64,000 nt of DNA, taken from the NCBI GenBank assembly GCA_045645505.1, contig JAZRIW010000018.1, forward strand, positions 77,382-141,381. The letters are read 5' to 3'. The position numbers and the translations under genes were made by a program. Every line of letters begins with the position of its first letter. Position 1 is the first letter of the stretch. Source of the stretch: Fumia sp045645505 (GTDB lineage: Bacteria > Bacillota > Clostridia > Oscillospirales > Ruminococcaceae). The notes below the pieces were generated by a model. That model worked only from the letters and a program-made list of their open reading frames with translations, had not been told where the DNA came from and ran no database searches. Positions 36,273 through 45,515 of the stretch are shown one piece after another.

Positions 36273-36327
36273 ATCACTTCCTTTTTGTTAGTATGTACTG
36301 TAATTTATTTATTTATTATATAAATTG

Positions 36328-36375
36328 AAAAATCCTGAAAGTCACATAAATAGTGACTTTCAGGATTTTTTAATA
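36328..36375 (-). terminator. Terminator of the DUF2130 gene
   Basis: AATCCTGAAAGTCAC and its complement form an 18-bp stem (36328-36345 with 36353-36370) with a seven-base loop and A/T runs on both sides. Confidence 0.88.
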
Positions 36376-36385
36376 TTTTTAAAAA

Positions 36386-37561
36386 TTATTTTTGGTTATT
36401 TAATTCTGCGAATTTCTGCGCCATTGTGGGATTATTCCTAGTCAGGCGTTTTATGGATAAATCTTCAGCTTTATTATTTGCAAGACGCAGGTTATTTTCA
36501 GATGAAAGTAATGCATCTTTTGTTTTTTGAAGATGGTCAATAGTTTTATCTATTTCTTCGATTGCTTTTTTAAATTTATCACTGGCTCGTTTATAGTTTG
36601 TTGCAAATTTATCTTTAAAATCGTTCATTTCCGCTTCGAAATTTGAGATGTCGATGTTTTGATTGCGTATTACAGAAAGCTCTTTTTTATATTGCAAAGA
36701 GTTGAGTGCTGCATTGCGAAGGAGGGTAATTATCGGAATAAAAAATTGTGGTCTTATTACATACATTTTTGGATATTTATATGACATATCTACAATGCCT
36801 GTGTTGTAAAATTCACTGTCTGCTTCGAGTAAGGATACTAAAACTGCATATTCGCAGTTTTTTTCTCTGCGGTCTTTGTCAAGCTCTTTTAAGAAATCTT
36901 CATTTTTATGTTTTGTGGCAGTAGTGTCCATTTCATTTTTCATTTCAAACATAATAGAGATAAATTCGGTGCCGTCTTCGGACATTTCTTTGAAGATGAA
37001 ATCACCTTTACTGCCGGTCCTTGCGTCGTTATCTTTTTCAAAATATGCGTTTTGAAAGCCGGTGGCACGGAGTTTGTTGAATTCTATCTCACAATGTTGT
37101 TCAAGACTTTCTCCGACCATTTTAGTTGATTGCTTTGATTTGAAATCTTTATAGTAAGCAATCTGCTCATCTTTGTTTTTAAGCTTTTCTTCATAGCTTT
37201 CTTTTATAGTCTGTTCTTTGAGCTTTGAAGATTTTTCCTGACTTTCAAGCTGACCGTTTAAAAGAGCAATTTTTTCTTTATGATCTGCAATTTCTTTTTC
37301 TTTTTCGGAAACTGCTTCAATTATCTCTAATTTGTTATTGGATTCTAATAATTCTATTTTATTTTTTAATGAACTTATCTCTGAATGAGCTTCATTGATT
37401 GCTATTTTAATTGCATTTTCTTTTTCTTTTTCAAATTGCATTTCGCGTTCTTTTAAATCTTTTGAAAATTCGTTATCACGCACTTGCTTTACAATAGAGG
37501 CATAGCCAGATTCATCAACTTTAAAAATTTCTCCGCATTTTGGACATTTTATTTCCTGCAT
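36386..37561 (-). CDS. DUF2130 coiled-coil protein with nuclease-like core
   Basis: A 391-residue protein. The N-terminus MQEIKCPKCGEIFKV contains a CxxC zinc-like pair. A long coiled coil spans residues about 35-145. The DUF2130 domain follows, with GDFIF and FEMKNE forming a possible PD-(D/E)xK nuclease core. A second coiled coil lies near the end. The domain plan resembles RmuC-like proteins, but the role is unproven. The ATG at 37561 is properly spaced from AAGGAG; the one at 37570 is not. Confidence 0.85.
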   Translation of the reverse strand: MQEIKCPKCGEIFKVDESGYASIVKQVRDNEFSKDLKEREMQFEKEKENAIKIAINEAHSEISSLKNKIELLESNNKLEIIEAVSEKEKEIADHKEKIALLNGQLESQEKSSKLKEQTIKESYEEKLKNKDEQIAYYKDFKSKQSTKMVGESLEQHCEIEFNKLRATGFQNAYFEKDNDARTGSKGDFIFKEMSEDGTEFISIMFEMKNEMDTTATKHKNEDFLKELDKDRREKNCEYAVLVSLLEADSEFYNTGIVDMSYKYPKMYVIRPQFFIPIITLLRNAALNSLQYKKELSVIRNQNIDISNFEAEMNDFKDKFATNYKRASDKFKKAIEEIDKTIDHLQKTKDALLSSENNLRLANNKAEDLSIKRLTRNNPTMAQKFAELNNQK

Positions 37562-37582
37562 GATACACATCTCCTTTATTTT

Positions 37583-37611
37583 AAGATACCATATTATTGT
37601 TTTAAAATCAA
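37583..37611 (-). promoter_or_regulatory. Promoter of the DUF2130 gene
   Basis: On the minus strand TTGATT (37606-37611) and TATCTT (37583-37588) are separated by 17 bases. Confidence 0.5.
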
Positions 37612-37638
37612 TAATGTGTATATAAAACTGATTTTAAT

Positions 37639-37667
37639 TTGATAATAATGGTATTTTGTGTTATTAT
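37639..37667 (+). promoter_or_regulatory. Promoter of the ThuA-like gene
   Basis: TTGATA and TATTAT are separated by 17 bases. Confidence 0.65.
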
Positions 37668-37700
37668 CAGGATAATGATAAGTTAAAAGGAGTTGCCAGA

Positions 37701-38432
37701 ATGAATAAAATTAATGTAACTGTATGGAATGAATTTTATCATGAAAAAACTGAGGATGCAGTAAAGAAAATTTATCCAAAAGGTATTCACAGTTGTATAG
37801 GCGAATTTTTATCAGAGGAAGCAGATATGGAAATTACTTATGCCACTTTGGATATGCCTGAGCATGGACTTACAAAAGAAGTGCTTGATAATACTGACGT
37901 TCTTGTCTGGTGGGGACATTTAAAGCATGAAGAGGTAAGTGATGAAGTTGTGGAGCGTGTTTATGAGCATGTTCAGAATGGAATGGGGCTTATCGTTCTT
38001 CATTCAGGTCATGCATCAAAAATTTTCAGAAAACTTTGCGGAACTACTTCAACTGAACTCAAATGGGGAGATGAGATGAAAGAGATTATCTGGCTTATTG
38101 ATAGAGGGCATCCGATTGCAGAAGGCCTCGATGATGAAAAAATTGTTATTGAAAAGGAAGAAATCTATGGGGAACCTTTTTCAATTCCTGCGCCTGATGA
38201 ACTTGTGTTTATAAGCTGGTTTGAATGTGGAGCAGTTTTCAGGAGTGGTTTTTGTTACAAGAGGGGAAAAGGGAAAATTTTTTATTTTCAACCGGGGCAT
38301 GAAACTGTTCCTACGTATCATAATAAGGCAGTTCAGAAGGTGATAAAAAATGCTGTTCGTTGGGCAAGATTTATTAAGACTCCTGAACTTATAAATGGGC
38401 AGTATTTTAAGGAAAACTGGGTAATACAGTAG
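37701..38432 (+). CDS. ThuA-like protein, glutamine amidotransferase-like fold
   Basis: A 243-residue protein of the ThuA family, associated with trehalose or sugar utilisation in other bacteria and built on a class I amidotransferase fold. VLVWWGHLKHEEV and GLIVLHSGHASKIFRKLCG are typical, as is the FYFQPGHETVPTYHN end. The ATG at 37701 follows AAAGGAG. No sugar operon adjoins it, so its substrate is unknown. Confidence 0.82.
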   Translation: MNKINVTVWNEFYHEKTEDAVKKIYPKGIHSCIGEFLSEEADMEITYATLDMPEHGLTKEVLDNTDVLVWWGHLKHEEVSDEVVERVYEHVQNGMGLIVLHSGHASKIFRKLCGTTSTELKWGDEMKEIIWLIDRGHPIAEGLDDEKIVIEKEEIYGEPFSIPAPDELVFISWFECGAVFRSGFCYKRGKGKIFYFQPGHETVPTYHNKAVQKVIKNAVRWARFIKTPELINGQYFKENWVIQ

Positions 38433-38435
38433 GTG

Positions 38436-38464
38436 TTGACTTTTTGAAAGAAATATTGTATAAT
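38436..38464 (+). promoter_or_regulatory. Promoter of the tyrS T-box transcript
   Basis: TTGACT and TATAAT are separated by 17 bases; transcription would start near 38472. Confidence 0.75.
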
Positions 38465-38471
38465 TTTTAGG

Positions 38472-38727
38472 AAGGTGCTGAAAAGAACCAGTAGTTTCAG
38501 AATTTGTCTTTCAGAGAGCGTTTGAGTGGTGGGAAAACGCAGACTGTCTGTTACGAATACCTCTTGGAGCCGCGTTCTGAATTTTTAGTAGGGATTGCCG
38601 GGCACGCCCGTTACAGCGTTACGGTATTTTGTACCGGGTGAGGTTATATCTTTGAGGATATAACAAAAAGAGGTGGTACCACGATTTATTCGTCCTCTAT
38701 CCCGTCGGGGGTAGAGGACTTTTTGTT
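38472..38727 (+). promoter_or_regulatory. T-box leader controlling tyrS
   Basis: The leader carries the T-box AGGTGGTACCACG at 38671-38683, which pairs with the free end of uncharged tRNA. The TGGT base that faces the discriminator fits tRNA-Tyr. The likely specifier codon is TAC at 38558-38560 inside the stem I loop (GAATACCTC). A terminator hairpin, CCTCTA/TAGAGG with a GTCG loop and T run, lies at 38692-38727. This explains the 38433-38759 stretch, which has no gene. Confidence 0.9.
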
Positions 38728-38759
38728 TATTCCCGACAAAAAACTAAAGGAGTAGTAAA

Positions 38760-39971
38760 ATGACTGTATTTGAAGAATTAAAACGCAGGGGACTTATCGC
38801 CCAGATGACACACGAAGATAAGATTGAAGAACTTTTAAACAATGAAAAAGTAAGCTTTTATATTGGTTTTGACGCTACTGCAGACAGTTTGCATGTAGGA
38901 CATTTTCTACAGCTTGTTGTTATGAAACGTTTACAGATGGCAGGACACAGACCTATTGCTTTGCTCGGTACAGGAACAACTTTGATTGGAGACCCGACAG
39001 GTAAGACCGATATGCGTCCTATGCTTACAAAAGATCAAATAGCATATAATGCGGAATGCTTCCGCAAACAGATGTCTAAGTTCGTTGATTTCAGTGATGG
39101 TAATGCTAAAATCGTTAAAAACGGTGACTGGCTTTGTGAGTTTAAATATCTTGATTTACTTCGTGATGTTGGCAGACATTTTTCAGTAAACAAAATGCTT
39201 ACTGCTGAATGCTTCAAATCCCGTCTTGAAAGAGGGCTCAGCTTTATTGAATTTAACTATATGATTATGCAAAGTTATGACTTTTTACATCTTTATCGTA
39301 CAGAAGGTTGTAAAATGGAACTTGGCGGTGACGATCAGTGGAGTAATATTTTAGGCGGTGTTGATTTGGTACGTCGTGTTGAAGGCGATGAGGTTTATGG
39401 TATGACCTTTACACTTCTTACTACCAAAGAAGGTAAAAAGATGGGTAAAACCGAAAAGGGTGCCTTGTGGCTTGACCCTGAAAAAACATCACCTTACGAA
39501 TTCTTCCAATACTGGCGTAATGTTGGCGACGATGATGTTATTAATTGTATGAAGCTTTTGACATTCGTACCTATTGAGGAAATTGAGGCTATGGAATCTC
39601 TTACAGGTTCTGAACTTAATCCTATTAAAGAACGTCTCGCTTTTGAGGTTACAAAGATGGTTCATGGAGAAGAGGAAGCAAATAAAGCACTTGAGGCTGC
39701 AAGACAGGTTTTCTCTTCCTCTGCAAATTCCGAAGATATGCCGACTACTGTTTTACAGGCTTCCGATCTTGAAAACAATGAAATCGGAATTTTGAATTTG
39801 CTTGTAAAATGCGGACTCGCACCCTCTAACGGAGAGGCAAGACGTTTGGTACAACAGGGTGGTATTTCAGTTAATGGTGAGAAAATAACCGATGCCAAAG
39901 CTATGATAAAGATTGAAGATTTTGTTGTTATCAAAAAAGGAAAGAAAGTTTTCCATAAAGCTTCCAGATAG
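38760..39971 (+). CDS. tyrS: Tyrosyl-tRNA synthetase
   Basis: Class I synthetase of 403 residues that charges tRNA-Tyr. HVGHF near residue 43 is the HIGH motif, GDDQWSN and the KMGKT loop near residue 230 complete the catalytic site, and a C-terminal S4 RNA-binding domain (EARRLVQQGGISVNGEKI) spans the last 65 residues. Control by the upstream T-box makes synthesis rise when tyrosine is scarce. Confidence 0.97.
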   Translation: MTVFEELKRRGLIAQMTHEDKIEELLNNEKVSFYIGFDATADSLHVGHFLQLVVMKRLQMAGHRPIALLGTGTTLIGDPTGKTDMRPMLTKDQIAYNAECFRKQMSKFVDFSDGNAKIVKNGDWLCEFKYLDLLRDVGRHFSVNKMLTAECFKSRLERGLSFIEFNYMIMQSYDFLHLYRTEGCKMELGGDDQWSNILGGVDLVRRVEGDEVYGMTFTLLTTKEGKKMGKTEKGALWLDPEKTSPYEFFQYWRNVGDDDVINCMKLLTFVPIEEIEAMESLTGSELNPIKERLAFEVTKMVHGEEEANKALEAARQVFSSSANSEDMPTTVLQASDLENNEIGILNLLVKCGLAPSNGEARRLVQQGGISVNGEKITDAKAMIKIEDFVVIKKGKKVFHKASR

Positions 39972-39983
39972 AAAGGATATTTT

Positions 39984-40880
39984 ATGATTAAAGCAGCAAT
40001 TATAGGTTACGGAAATATAGGTAAATATGCACTTGAAGCTATCGAGGCATCAAGTGATATGGAGTGTATTGGTATTGTAAGAAGAAATGCTGATTCTAAA
40101 AAACCTGCGGAACTTAATGATTATCCCGTGGTTGACAGCATTTTAAAACTTCCTGAAAAACCGGATGTAGCAATTTTATCTACACCGACACGTTCGGTTG
40201 AAGTGTTTGCAACAGAGTGTCTTAAAAACAATATAAATACTGTTGATAGTTTTGATATTCACAGCAAAATCTGGGAACTTAAAACAAATCTTGATAAGGT
40301 TGCAAAAGAAAATAATTGTGTTTCGATTATTTCTGCAGGATGGGATCCCGGATCTGATTCTGTGGTGCGTACACTTATGCAGGCTTGTGCACCAAAAGGA
40401 CTCAGCTATACAAATTTCGGCCCCGGTATGAGTATGGGGCATACAGTTGCTGTAAAGGCCATTGAAGGGGTAAAAGAGGCACTTTCCATGACTATTCCTC
40501 TTGGCACATCTATTCACAGAAGAATGGTTTACATCGAGCTCGAAAACGGGTATGATTTTGATAAGGTTTCCCAGAAAATCAAGAATGATGCTTATTTTAT
40601 AAATGATGAAACTCATGTAATTGAGGTTCCAAGTGTAAAAGCTTTGCTTGATATGGGGCATGGTGTTAATCTTACAAGAAAAGGTGTTTCCGGTAAAACT
40701 CCAAATCAGCTTTTTGAGTTTAATATGAAAATAAATAATCCTGCATTGACAGGTCAGGTTTTGATAGCTTCTGCAAGAGCTTCTTTAAAGCAATCACCCG
40801 GTGCTTATACTTTGATTGAAATTCCTGTTATCGATTTACTTGAGGGTGACAGGGAAGATATTATCCGTCATTTGGTATAA
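39984..40880 (+). CDS. ddh: meso-Diaminopimelate dehydrogenase
   Basis: A 298-residue NADPH enzyme that makes meso-diaminopimelate directly from tetrahydrodipicolinate and ammonia, giving the cell-wall crosslink amino acid and the precursor of lysine. The N-terminus MIKAAIIGYGNIGKY binds NADPH, VDSFDIH and SAGWDPG shape the active site, and FGPGMSMGHTVAVKA is characteristic of the family. It follows tyrS by 12 bases. This one-step route exists in only some bacteria. Confidence 0.92.
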   Translation: MIKAAIIGYGNIGKYALEAIEASSDMECIGIVRRNADSKKPAELNDYPVVDSILKLPEKPDVAILSTPTRSVEVFATECLKNNINTVDSFDIHSKIWELKTNLDKVAKENNCVSIISAGWDPGSDSVVRTLMQACAPKGLSYTNFGPGMSMGHTVAVKAIEGVKEALSMTIPLGTSIHRRMVYIELENGYDFDKVSQKIKNDAYFINDETHVIEVPSVKALLDMGHGVNLTRKGVSGKTPNQLFEFNMKINNPALTGQVLIASARASLKQSPGAYTLIEIPVIDLLEGDREDIIRHLV

Positions 40881-40966
40881 AAAGGTGTTTTGGAAAGGAT
40901 TTTTTTGTAAAAATCGCTGAAATATTCAATTTTTAAAGAAAATATGCAGTTTTTTTAAAAAATCTC

Positions 40967-40995
40967 TTGCAATTTTCAAAATGATGTGGTAGTAT
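40967..40995 (+). promoter_or_regulatory. Promoter of rplS
   Basis: TTGCAA and TAGTAT are separated by 17 bases. Confidence 0.65.
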
Positions 40996-41002
40996 ATATT
41001 AG

Positions 41003-41120
41003 ATATCGTTCCGCTTTTGGTATTTTTACTTAAAAGTGGGGGTTAATGTTTAACATTAAAGCGGGCATTCCTCTGCACAGGTTTAGCCTCTGATGCATGA
41101 ATGTCTGAAAACTTAGGAGG
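41003..41120 (+). ncRNA. Structured 5' leader of rplS
   Basis: The roughly 120-base leader contains several short inverted segments, including TTAATG/CATTAA around 41043-41060. Firmicute rplS genes often carry an L19 leader, but this one was not matched to a covariance model. Confidence 0.4.
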
Positions 41121-41126
41121 AAAACA

Positions 41127-41471
41127 ATGGACGCATTAAAACTTATCAGTCAGTCCAGCTTGAAAGCAGACAAACCTGCTTTGAGAATTGGTGATTACGT
41201 GAGAGTCGCTGTTAAAATTCGTGAAGGCGACAAAGAAAGAATTCAGGCTTTTGAAGGAACTGTTATTTCTATGAAACATGGTGGAATTTCTGAAACTTTT
41301 ACCGTAAGACGTATTGCTCACGGTGTAGGTATTGAAAGAGTATTCCCTGTGCATTCTCCCAACGTTGTAAATGTAGAAGTACTTCGTCACGGTCGTGTTA
41401 GACGTGCAAAACTTTACTATTTACGTGATAGAGTTGGTAAGGCTGCTCGCGTTAAAGAAAAAATCGTATAA
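41127..41471 (+). CDS. rplS: 50S ribosomal protein L19
   Basis: A 114-residue ribosomal protein at the subunit interface. GDYVRVAVKIREGDKERIQ, FEGTVI and GVGIERVFPVHSP are family landmarks. AGGAGG precedes the ATG. It leads a run with lepB, rbgA and rnhB, a recurring Firmicute arrangement. Confidence 0.98.
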   Translation: MDALKLISQSSLKADKPALRIGDYVRVAVKIREGDKERIQAFEGTVISMKHGGISETFTVRRIAHGVGIERVFPVHSPNVVNVEVLRHGRVRRAKLYYLRDRVGKAARVKEKIV

Positions 41472-41481
41472 GAACACGAGG

Positions 41482-41506
41482 AAAGGGACGGTAACGTCCC
41501 TTTTTC
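41482..41506 (+). terminator. Terminator or attenuator between rplS and lepB
   Basis: AAAGGGACG and CGTCCCTTT pair around GTAA, followed by a T run. Genes downstream lack an obvious promoter, so read-through is probably partial. Confidence 0.75.
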
Positions 41507-41536
41507 TGCTATTTTTATTAAATAAGAGGTATCAGA

Positions 41537-42115
41537 ATGAGTGAATTTGATAATGCTCCTTTGGAGGAAAATGAAGAGAAAAAAACTAATAAAATAATAG
41601 CTGAGCTTTTGGATTGGGTAAAATCTTTTATAGGGGCTGCAATTTTTGTAGGTATTGTTTTTGGGTTTATTATCACTCCTGTTAAGGTTGACGGACGTTC
41701 GATGGAACCTACACTTCATCACCAGGACAGACTCATTGCATATAAATTATTTTATACTCCCAAAAATGGTGATATAGTTATAGTTAATGATAAAAATTCT
41801 CTCGGAAAACCGCTGGTTAAAAGGGTTATTGCAACTGAGGGAGAGACTGTTACTGTGACAGAAGAAGGACTTGTAAAGGTTAACGGACTTTATATAGATG
41901 AACCTTATATTGCTTCCATTATAGATGAAGAAAATATCGGTTATCACAGATACCCTGTTGAAGTCCCCGAGGGTTCAGTATTTGTTATGGGAGATAATCG
42001 TAATAATTCTACCGATAGCAGATTTAAGTCTGTTGGATTTGTTTTAAATGAGAATATAATGGGAAAAGCGGTGTTTAGATTTTTCCCGTTTTCTAATATA
42101 GGTACACTTGATTAA
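41537..42115 (+). CDS. lepB: Signal peptidase I
   Basis: Cleaves signal peptides from exported proteins at the membrane surface. The 192-residue protein has one N-terminal membrane helix (about 30-48), the catalytic serine in DGRSMEPTL near residue 56, the general-base lysine in LVKRVIA near 95 and the MGDNRNNSTDSR box near 151. The single-helix form is typical of Gram-positive bacteria. Confidence 0.96.
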   Translation: MSEFDNAPLEENEEKKTNKIIAELLDWVKSFIGAAIFVGIVFGFIITPVKVDGRSMEPTLHHQDRLIAYKLFYTPKNGDIVIVNDKNSLGKPLVKRVIATEGETVTVTEEGLVKVNGLYIDEPYIASIIDEENIGYHRYPVEVPEGSVFVMGDNRNNSTDSRFKSVGFVLNENIMGKAVFRFFPFSNIGTLD

Positions 42116-42129
42116 GGGAGGTATCTTCT

Positions 42130-42996
42130 ATGCTTGAACAAGCTTCAATACAGTGGTTTCCCGGTCATATGGCAAAAACCAGAAGAATGATTAAGGAAAA
42201 TCTTCCTCTTGTTGATATTGTCGTCGAGCTCAGAGATGCCCGTATTCCTTTAAGTTCGGAAAATCCGGAACTTTTAAAGTGGATTGGAAACAAAAAAAGA
42301 CTTATAGTTTTGAATAAATGTGATACAGCGGATGCTAAAATTACTGCAAGATGGCTTAATTTTTATAAAGAAAAAGGAGTTACTGCTATCGCAACAGACT
42401 CTAAAACCGGTAAGGGACTATCACAGTTTTTACCTGCTGTAAGAGAAGAACTTGAGGAGTTGCTCTCGCGTCGTGCACAAAAGGGTATGGCAGGCAGACC
42501 ACTTCGTATGATGATTGTAGGAATTCCAAATGTTGGGAAATCATCATTTATCAATAAACTTGCAAGAGAAAAAAGAGCAAAGGTTGAGGACAGGCCCGGA
42601 GTTACCAGAGGAAAACAATGGGTAACAGTAAGTAGAGATGTTGAACTTCTGGATATGCCGGGGGTACTTTGGCCTAAATTTGAAGATCCTTCTGTAGGTG
42701 AGAAATTGGCATTTACCGGGGCTGTTAAGGATCAGGTGTTTGATGTTGAGCTACTTGCTATGCGACTTCTTGATTTTATGAGAAAAGAGTATATAAGTAA
42801 GCTTTTTGACAGATTTAAAATCACCTCGGAGGAGATAGAAGATTTAGAGCCATACGATCTTTTATGTTTAGTTGGCAAAAAGAGAGGTATGCTTATAAGC
42901 GGGGGAGAAATTGATACCTTAAGAGCCGGTACTATGGTATTAGATGAGTATCGTGGAGGAAAATTTGGAAATATGTCATTGGAAGTTCCAAATTGA
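42130..42996 (+). CDS. rbgA: Ribosome biogenesis GTPase RbgA (YlqF)
   Basis: A 288-residue circularly permuted GTPase that helps late assembly of the 50S subunit. The G4 motif NKCD near residue 60 comes before the G1 motif GIPNVGKSS near 137 and G3 DMPG near 178, the order that defines the family. The start IQWFPGHMAKTRR is characteristic. Neighbours rplS and rnhB match the Bacillus order. Confidence 0.96.
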   Translation: MLEQASIQWFPGHMAKTRRMIKENLPLVDIVVELRDARIPLSSENPELLKWIGNKKRLIVLNKCDTADAKITARWLNFYKEKGVTAIATDSKTGKGLSQFLPAVREELEELLSRRAQKGMAGRPLRMMIVGIPNVGKSSFINKLAREKRAKVEDRPGVTRGKQWVTVSRDVELLDMPGVLWPKFEDPSVGEKLAFTGAVKDQVFDVELLAMRLLDFMRKEYISKLFDRFKITSEEIEDLEPYDLLCLVGKKRGMLISGGEIDTLRAGTMVLDEYRGGKFGNMSLEVPN

Positions 42997-43010
42997 AAGG
43001 AGAAATAATT

Positions 43011-43961
43011 TTGACCTTGTATGAATACGATGCATCGCTTCAGATAATGAATTTTTGCGGTGTTGATGAAGCAGGCAGAGGGCCGCTTGCAGGAGATGTA
43101 TATGCAGCAGCAGTCATACTTGATATGAATAATCCAATTGAAGGTTTAAATGACAGCAAAAAGCTTTCTGAAAAGAAAAGGGAAGAGCTTTATGATGAGA
43201 TTGTTGAGAAAGCAGTTGCTTTTTCGGTTGCTACCGCTTCTGTAAAGGAAATAGATGAGTTTAATATTTTAAATGCTACTTTTTTAGCAATGAAAAGGGC
43301 GGTTGAGGGACTTTCCAAGAAACCCGATTTTGCACTTATAGATGGCAATAAAAATCCCGATGTATCTGTTCCGAGCAGATGTCTTATTAAAGGTGATGCA
43401 ACTTCCGCTTCAATTGCGGCGGCATCTATTTTAGCTAAAGTTACAAGGGACAGATATATGGCTGAGATAGATAAAATGTACCCAGAGTATCTTTTTGCAA
43501 AGCATAAGGGATATGGCACAGAACTGCATTATGAAATGCTTGATAAATATGGGGTTTCACCTGTACATAGAATGTCTTTTTTAAAGAAATATTTTGATAA
43601 AAAATCGCTTCCCGACACAGCTGTATCTGGGGAGAAAGGTGAAAAACTTGCCTTAAAATATCTTAAAAATAACGGCTATAAGATTTTAGAAAAAAATTAT
43701 CATAGTTTTGAAGGTGAAATTGATATAATTGCTTTGAAAGATGATGTTATCAGTTTTGTTGAGGTAAAAACACGTAATGAAAATGCGATAGCAGCACCGA
43801 GAGAAGCAGTTACAAGCAGTAAACAGGAAAAAATTAAAAAAACTGCTTTGAGATATATGACTAAAACAGAGTATCAACCTCGGTTTGATATAATAGAGGT
43901 TATATTAGATGATAAGAAAAAACTTGTAAGTTTAGAGCATCTGGAAAATGCTTTTCAATAA
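43011..43961 (+). CDS. rnhB: Ribonuclease HII fused to YraN-family nuclease-like domain
   Basis: The 316-residue protein joins two usually separate genes. Residues about 14-205 are RNase HII, which removes ribonucleotides from DNA; GVDEAGRGPLAG holds the first acidic pair and LIDGNK the next. Residues about 210-316 are a YraN/UPF0102 domain with GEIDIIA and FVEVKTRN, the PD-(D/E)xK pattern. The TTG at 43011 follows AAAGGAG; the upstream TTG at 42993 would include the ribosome site. No frameshift is needed to join the halves. Confidence 0.92.
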   Translation: MTLYEYDASLQIMNFCGVDEAGRGPLAGDVYAAAVILDMNNPIEGLNDSKKLSEKKREELYDEIVEKAVAFSVATASVKEIDEFNILNATFLAMKRAVEGLSKKPDFALIDGNKNPDVSVPSRCLIKGDATSASIAAASILAKVTRDRYMAEIDKMYPEYLFAKHKGYGTELHYEMLDKYGVSPVHRMSFLKKYFDKKSLPDTAVSGEKGEKLALKYLKNNGYKILEKNYHSFEGEIDIIALKDDVISFVEVKTRNENAIAAPREAVTSSKQEKIKKTALRYMTKTEYQPRFDIIEVILDDKKKLVSLEHLENAFQ

Positions 43962-43982
43962 TTAAAACAGGAGAGAATGATT

Positions 43983-45473
43983 ATGTATTACAACAGTACC
44001 AGAAATTCAAATTGTATGGTTACATCTGCACAGGCAATTGCTCAGGGAATTTCCAGTGAAGGAGGACTTTTTGTACCTAAGGATTTGCCTAAAATTACAT
44101 TAGATGATATTTCCTATATGGTCGGAAAAAGCTACAATGACAAGGCTAAAACAGTTTTAGCAAAGTTTTTGACTGATTTCACTGAAGAAGAATTGAATTA
44201 TTGTGTTGATAACGCTTATACAGATAAAAAATTTGATACTGAGAGTATTTTTGATATTGCAAAAGTTGGAGAAAAGGCATATCTTTTGGAATTGTGGCAT
44301 GGACCTACTTGTGCTTTTAAAGATATGGCGTTACAGCTTTTACCTTATCTTCTGACAACTTCTGCTAATAAAACTGTTCCTGATAAGGAAATTGTTGTTT
44401 TGGTTGCAACTTCCGGTGATACCGGAAAAGCAGCATTAGAAGGATTTAAAGATGTGCCTAAGACTAAAATGCTTGTTTTTTATCCTGAAAATGGTGTTAG
44501 TAATATGCAGAAACTTCAGATGACTACCCAAGAGGGAGGAAATGTTTCTGTATGTGCAATTAAAGGTAATTTTGATGATGCTCAAAGCGGAGTAAAGAAG
44601 ATTTTTACTGATGAAAAAATTGTTAAAGAGCTTGAGAAAAACAACCAGATGTTTTCATCTGCAAACTCTATTAACTGGGGAAGATTAGTACCGCAGATTG
44701 TTTATTATATTGCTGCTTATACAACTATGGTTGAACGTGAGGAAATAAAGCTTGGCGAAAAGGTAAATGTCTGTGTGCCTACAGGAAATTTCGGTAATAT
44801 TCTTGCTGCATATTATGCAAAAAATATGGGACTTCCAATCGAAAAGCTTATTTGTGCATCAAATAAAAATAAGGTTTTATCTGATTTTATTTCCACCGGT
44901 GTTTATGATAAAAATCGTGAATTTTTCACAACGTCATCTCCGTCAATGGACATTTTGATTTCCTCTAATTTAGAGCGTCTTTTATATGACCTTTGCGGAA
45001 AAGATGATAAAATTATTTCTGAATGGTTTACAAAACTTTCAACCGATGGAAAATATGAAGTAAGCGAAGATGTTATGAAAAAGCTCAAAGAGTCTTTCTA
45101 CGGCGGATATTGCGATGATGAGCAGACTAAGAAAACTATCGGGGAAACATTTGAAAAATACAGCTATCTTTGTGATACACATACAGCTGTTGCAGTAAAA
45201 GTTTATAATGATTATTGCGAAAAAACAGGTGATAAGTTAAAAACTATCATCGCTTCTACTGCTTCTCCCTATAAATTTACCGGGAATGTACTTGAAAGTA
45301 TTACTGATAAGGCAATTCCTGCAGACGATTTTGCGCAGGTTGAAATGTTAAGTGAGATTAGTCGTATGACACCGCCTGAATCTTTACTTGAGCTTAAAAA
45401 TAAAGAGGTAAGATTTAAAGACAGTGTTACAAAAGAGCAAATGGTTGAAAAAGTAACAGCGATGCTTAAATAG
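43983..45473 (+). CDS. thrC: Threonine synthase
   Basis: PLP enzyme that converts O-phosphohomoserine to threonine. The 496-residue protein starts MYYNSTRN and has the PLP lysine in GPTCAFKDMALQLLP near residue 108, then SGDTGKAALEGF and CVPTGNFGNI for phosphate binding. I chose the ATG at 43983, which is better spaced from AGGAGAG than the one at 43977. It follows rnhB by 21 bases, so it probably belongs to the same transcript. Confidence 0.96.
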   Translation: MYYNSTRNSNCMVTSAQAIAQGISSEGGLFVPKDLPKITLDDISYMVGKSYNDKAKTVLAKFLTDFTEEELNYCVDNAYTDKKFDTESIFDIAKVGEKAYLLELWHGPTCAFKDMALQLLPYLLTTSANKTVPDKEIVVLVATSGDTGKAALEGFKDVPKTKMLVFYPENGVSNMQKLQMTTQEGGNVSVCAIKGNFDDAQSGVKKIFTDEKIVKELEKNNQMFSSANSINWGRLVPQIVYYIAAYTTMVEREEIKLGEKVNVCVPTGNFGNILAAYYAKNMGLPIEKLICASNKNKVLSDFISTGVYDKNREFFTTSSPSMDILISSNLERLLYDLCGKDDKIISEWFTKLSTDGKYEVSEDVMKKLKESFYGGYCDDEQTKKTIGETFEKYSYLCDTHTAVAVKVYNDYCEKTGDKLKTIIASTASPYKFTGNVLESITDKAIPADDFAQVEMLSEISRMTPPESLLELKNKEVRFKDSVTKEQMVEKVTAMLK

Positions 45474-45515
45474 TATAGAAGGGAAGGGCGGTTTATATTT
45501 TAAACCAAAATTCTG

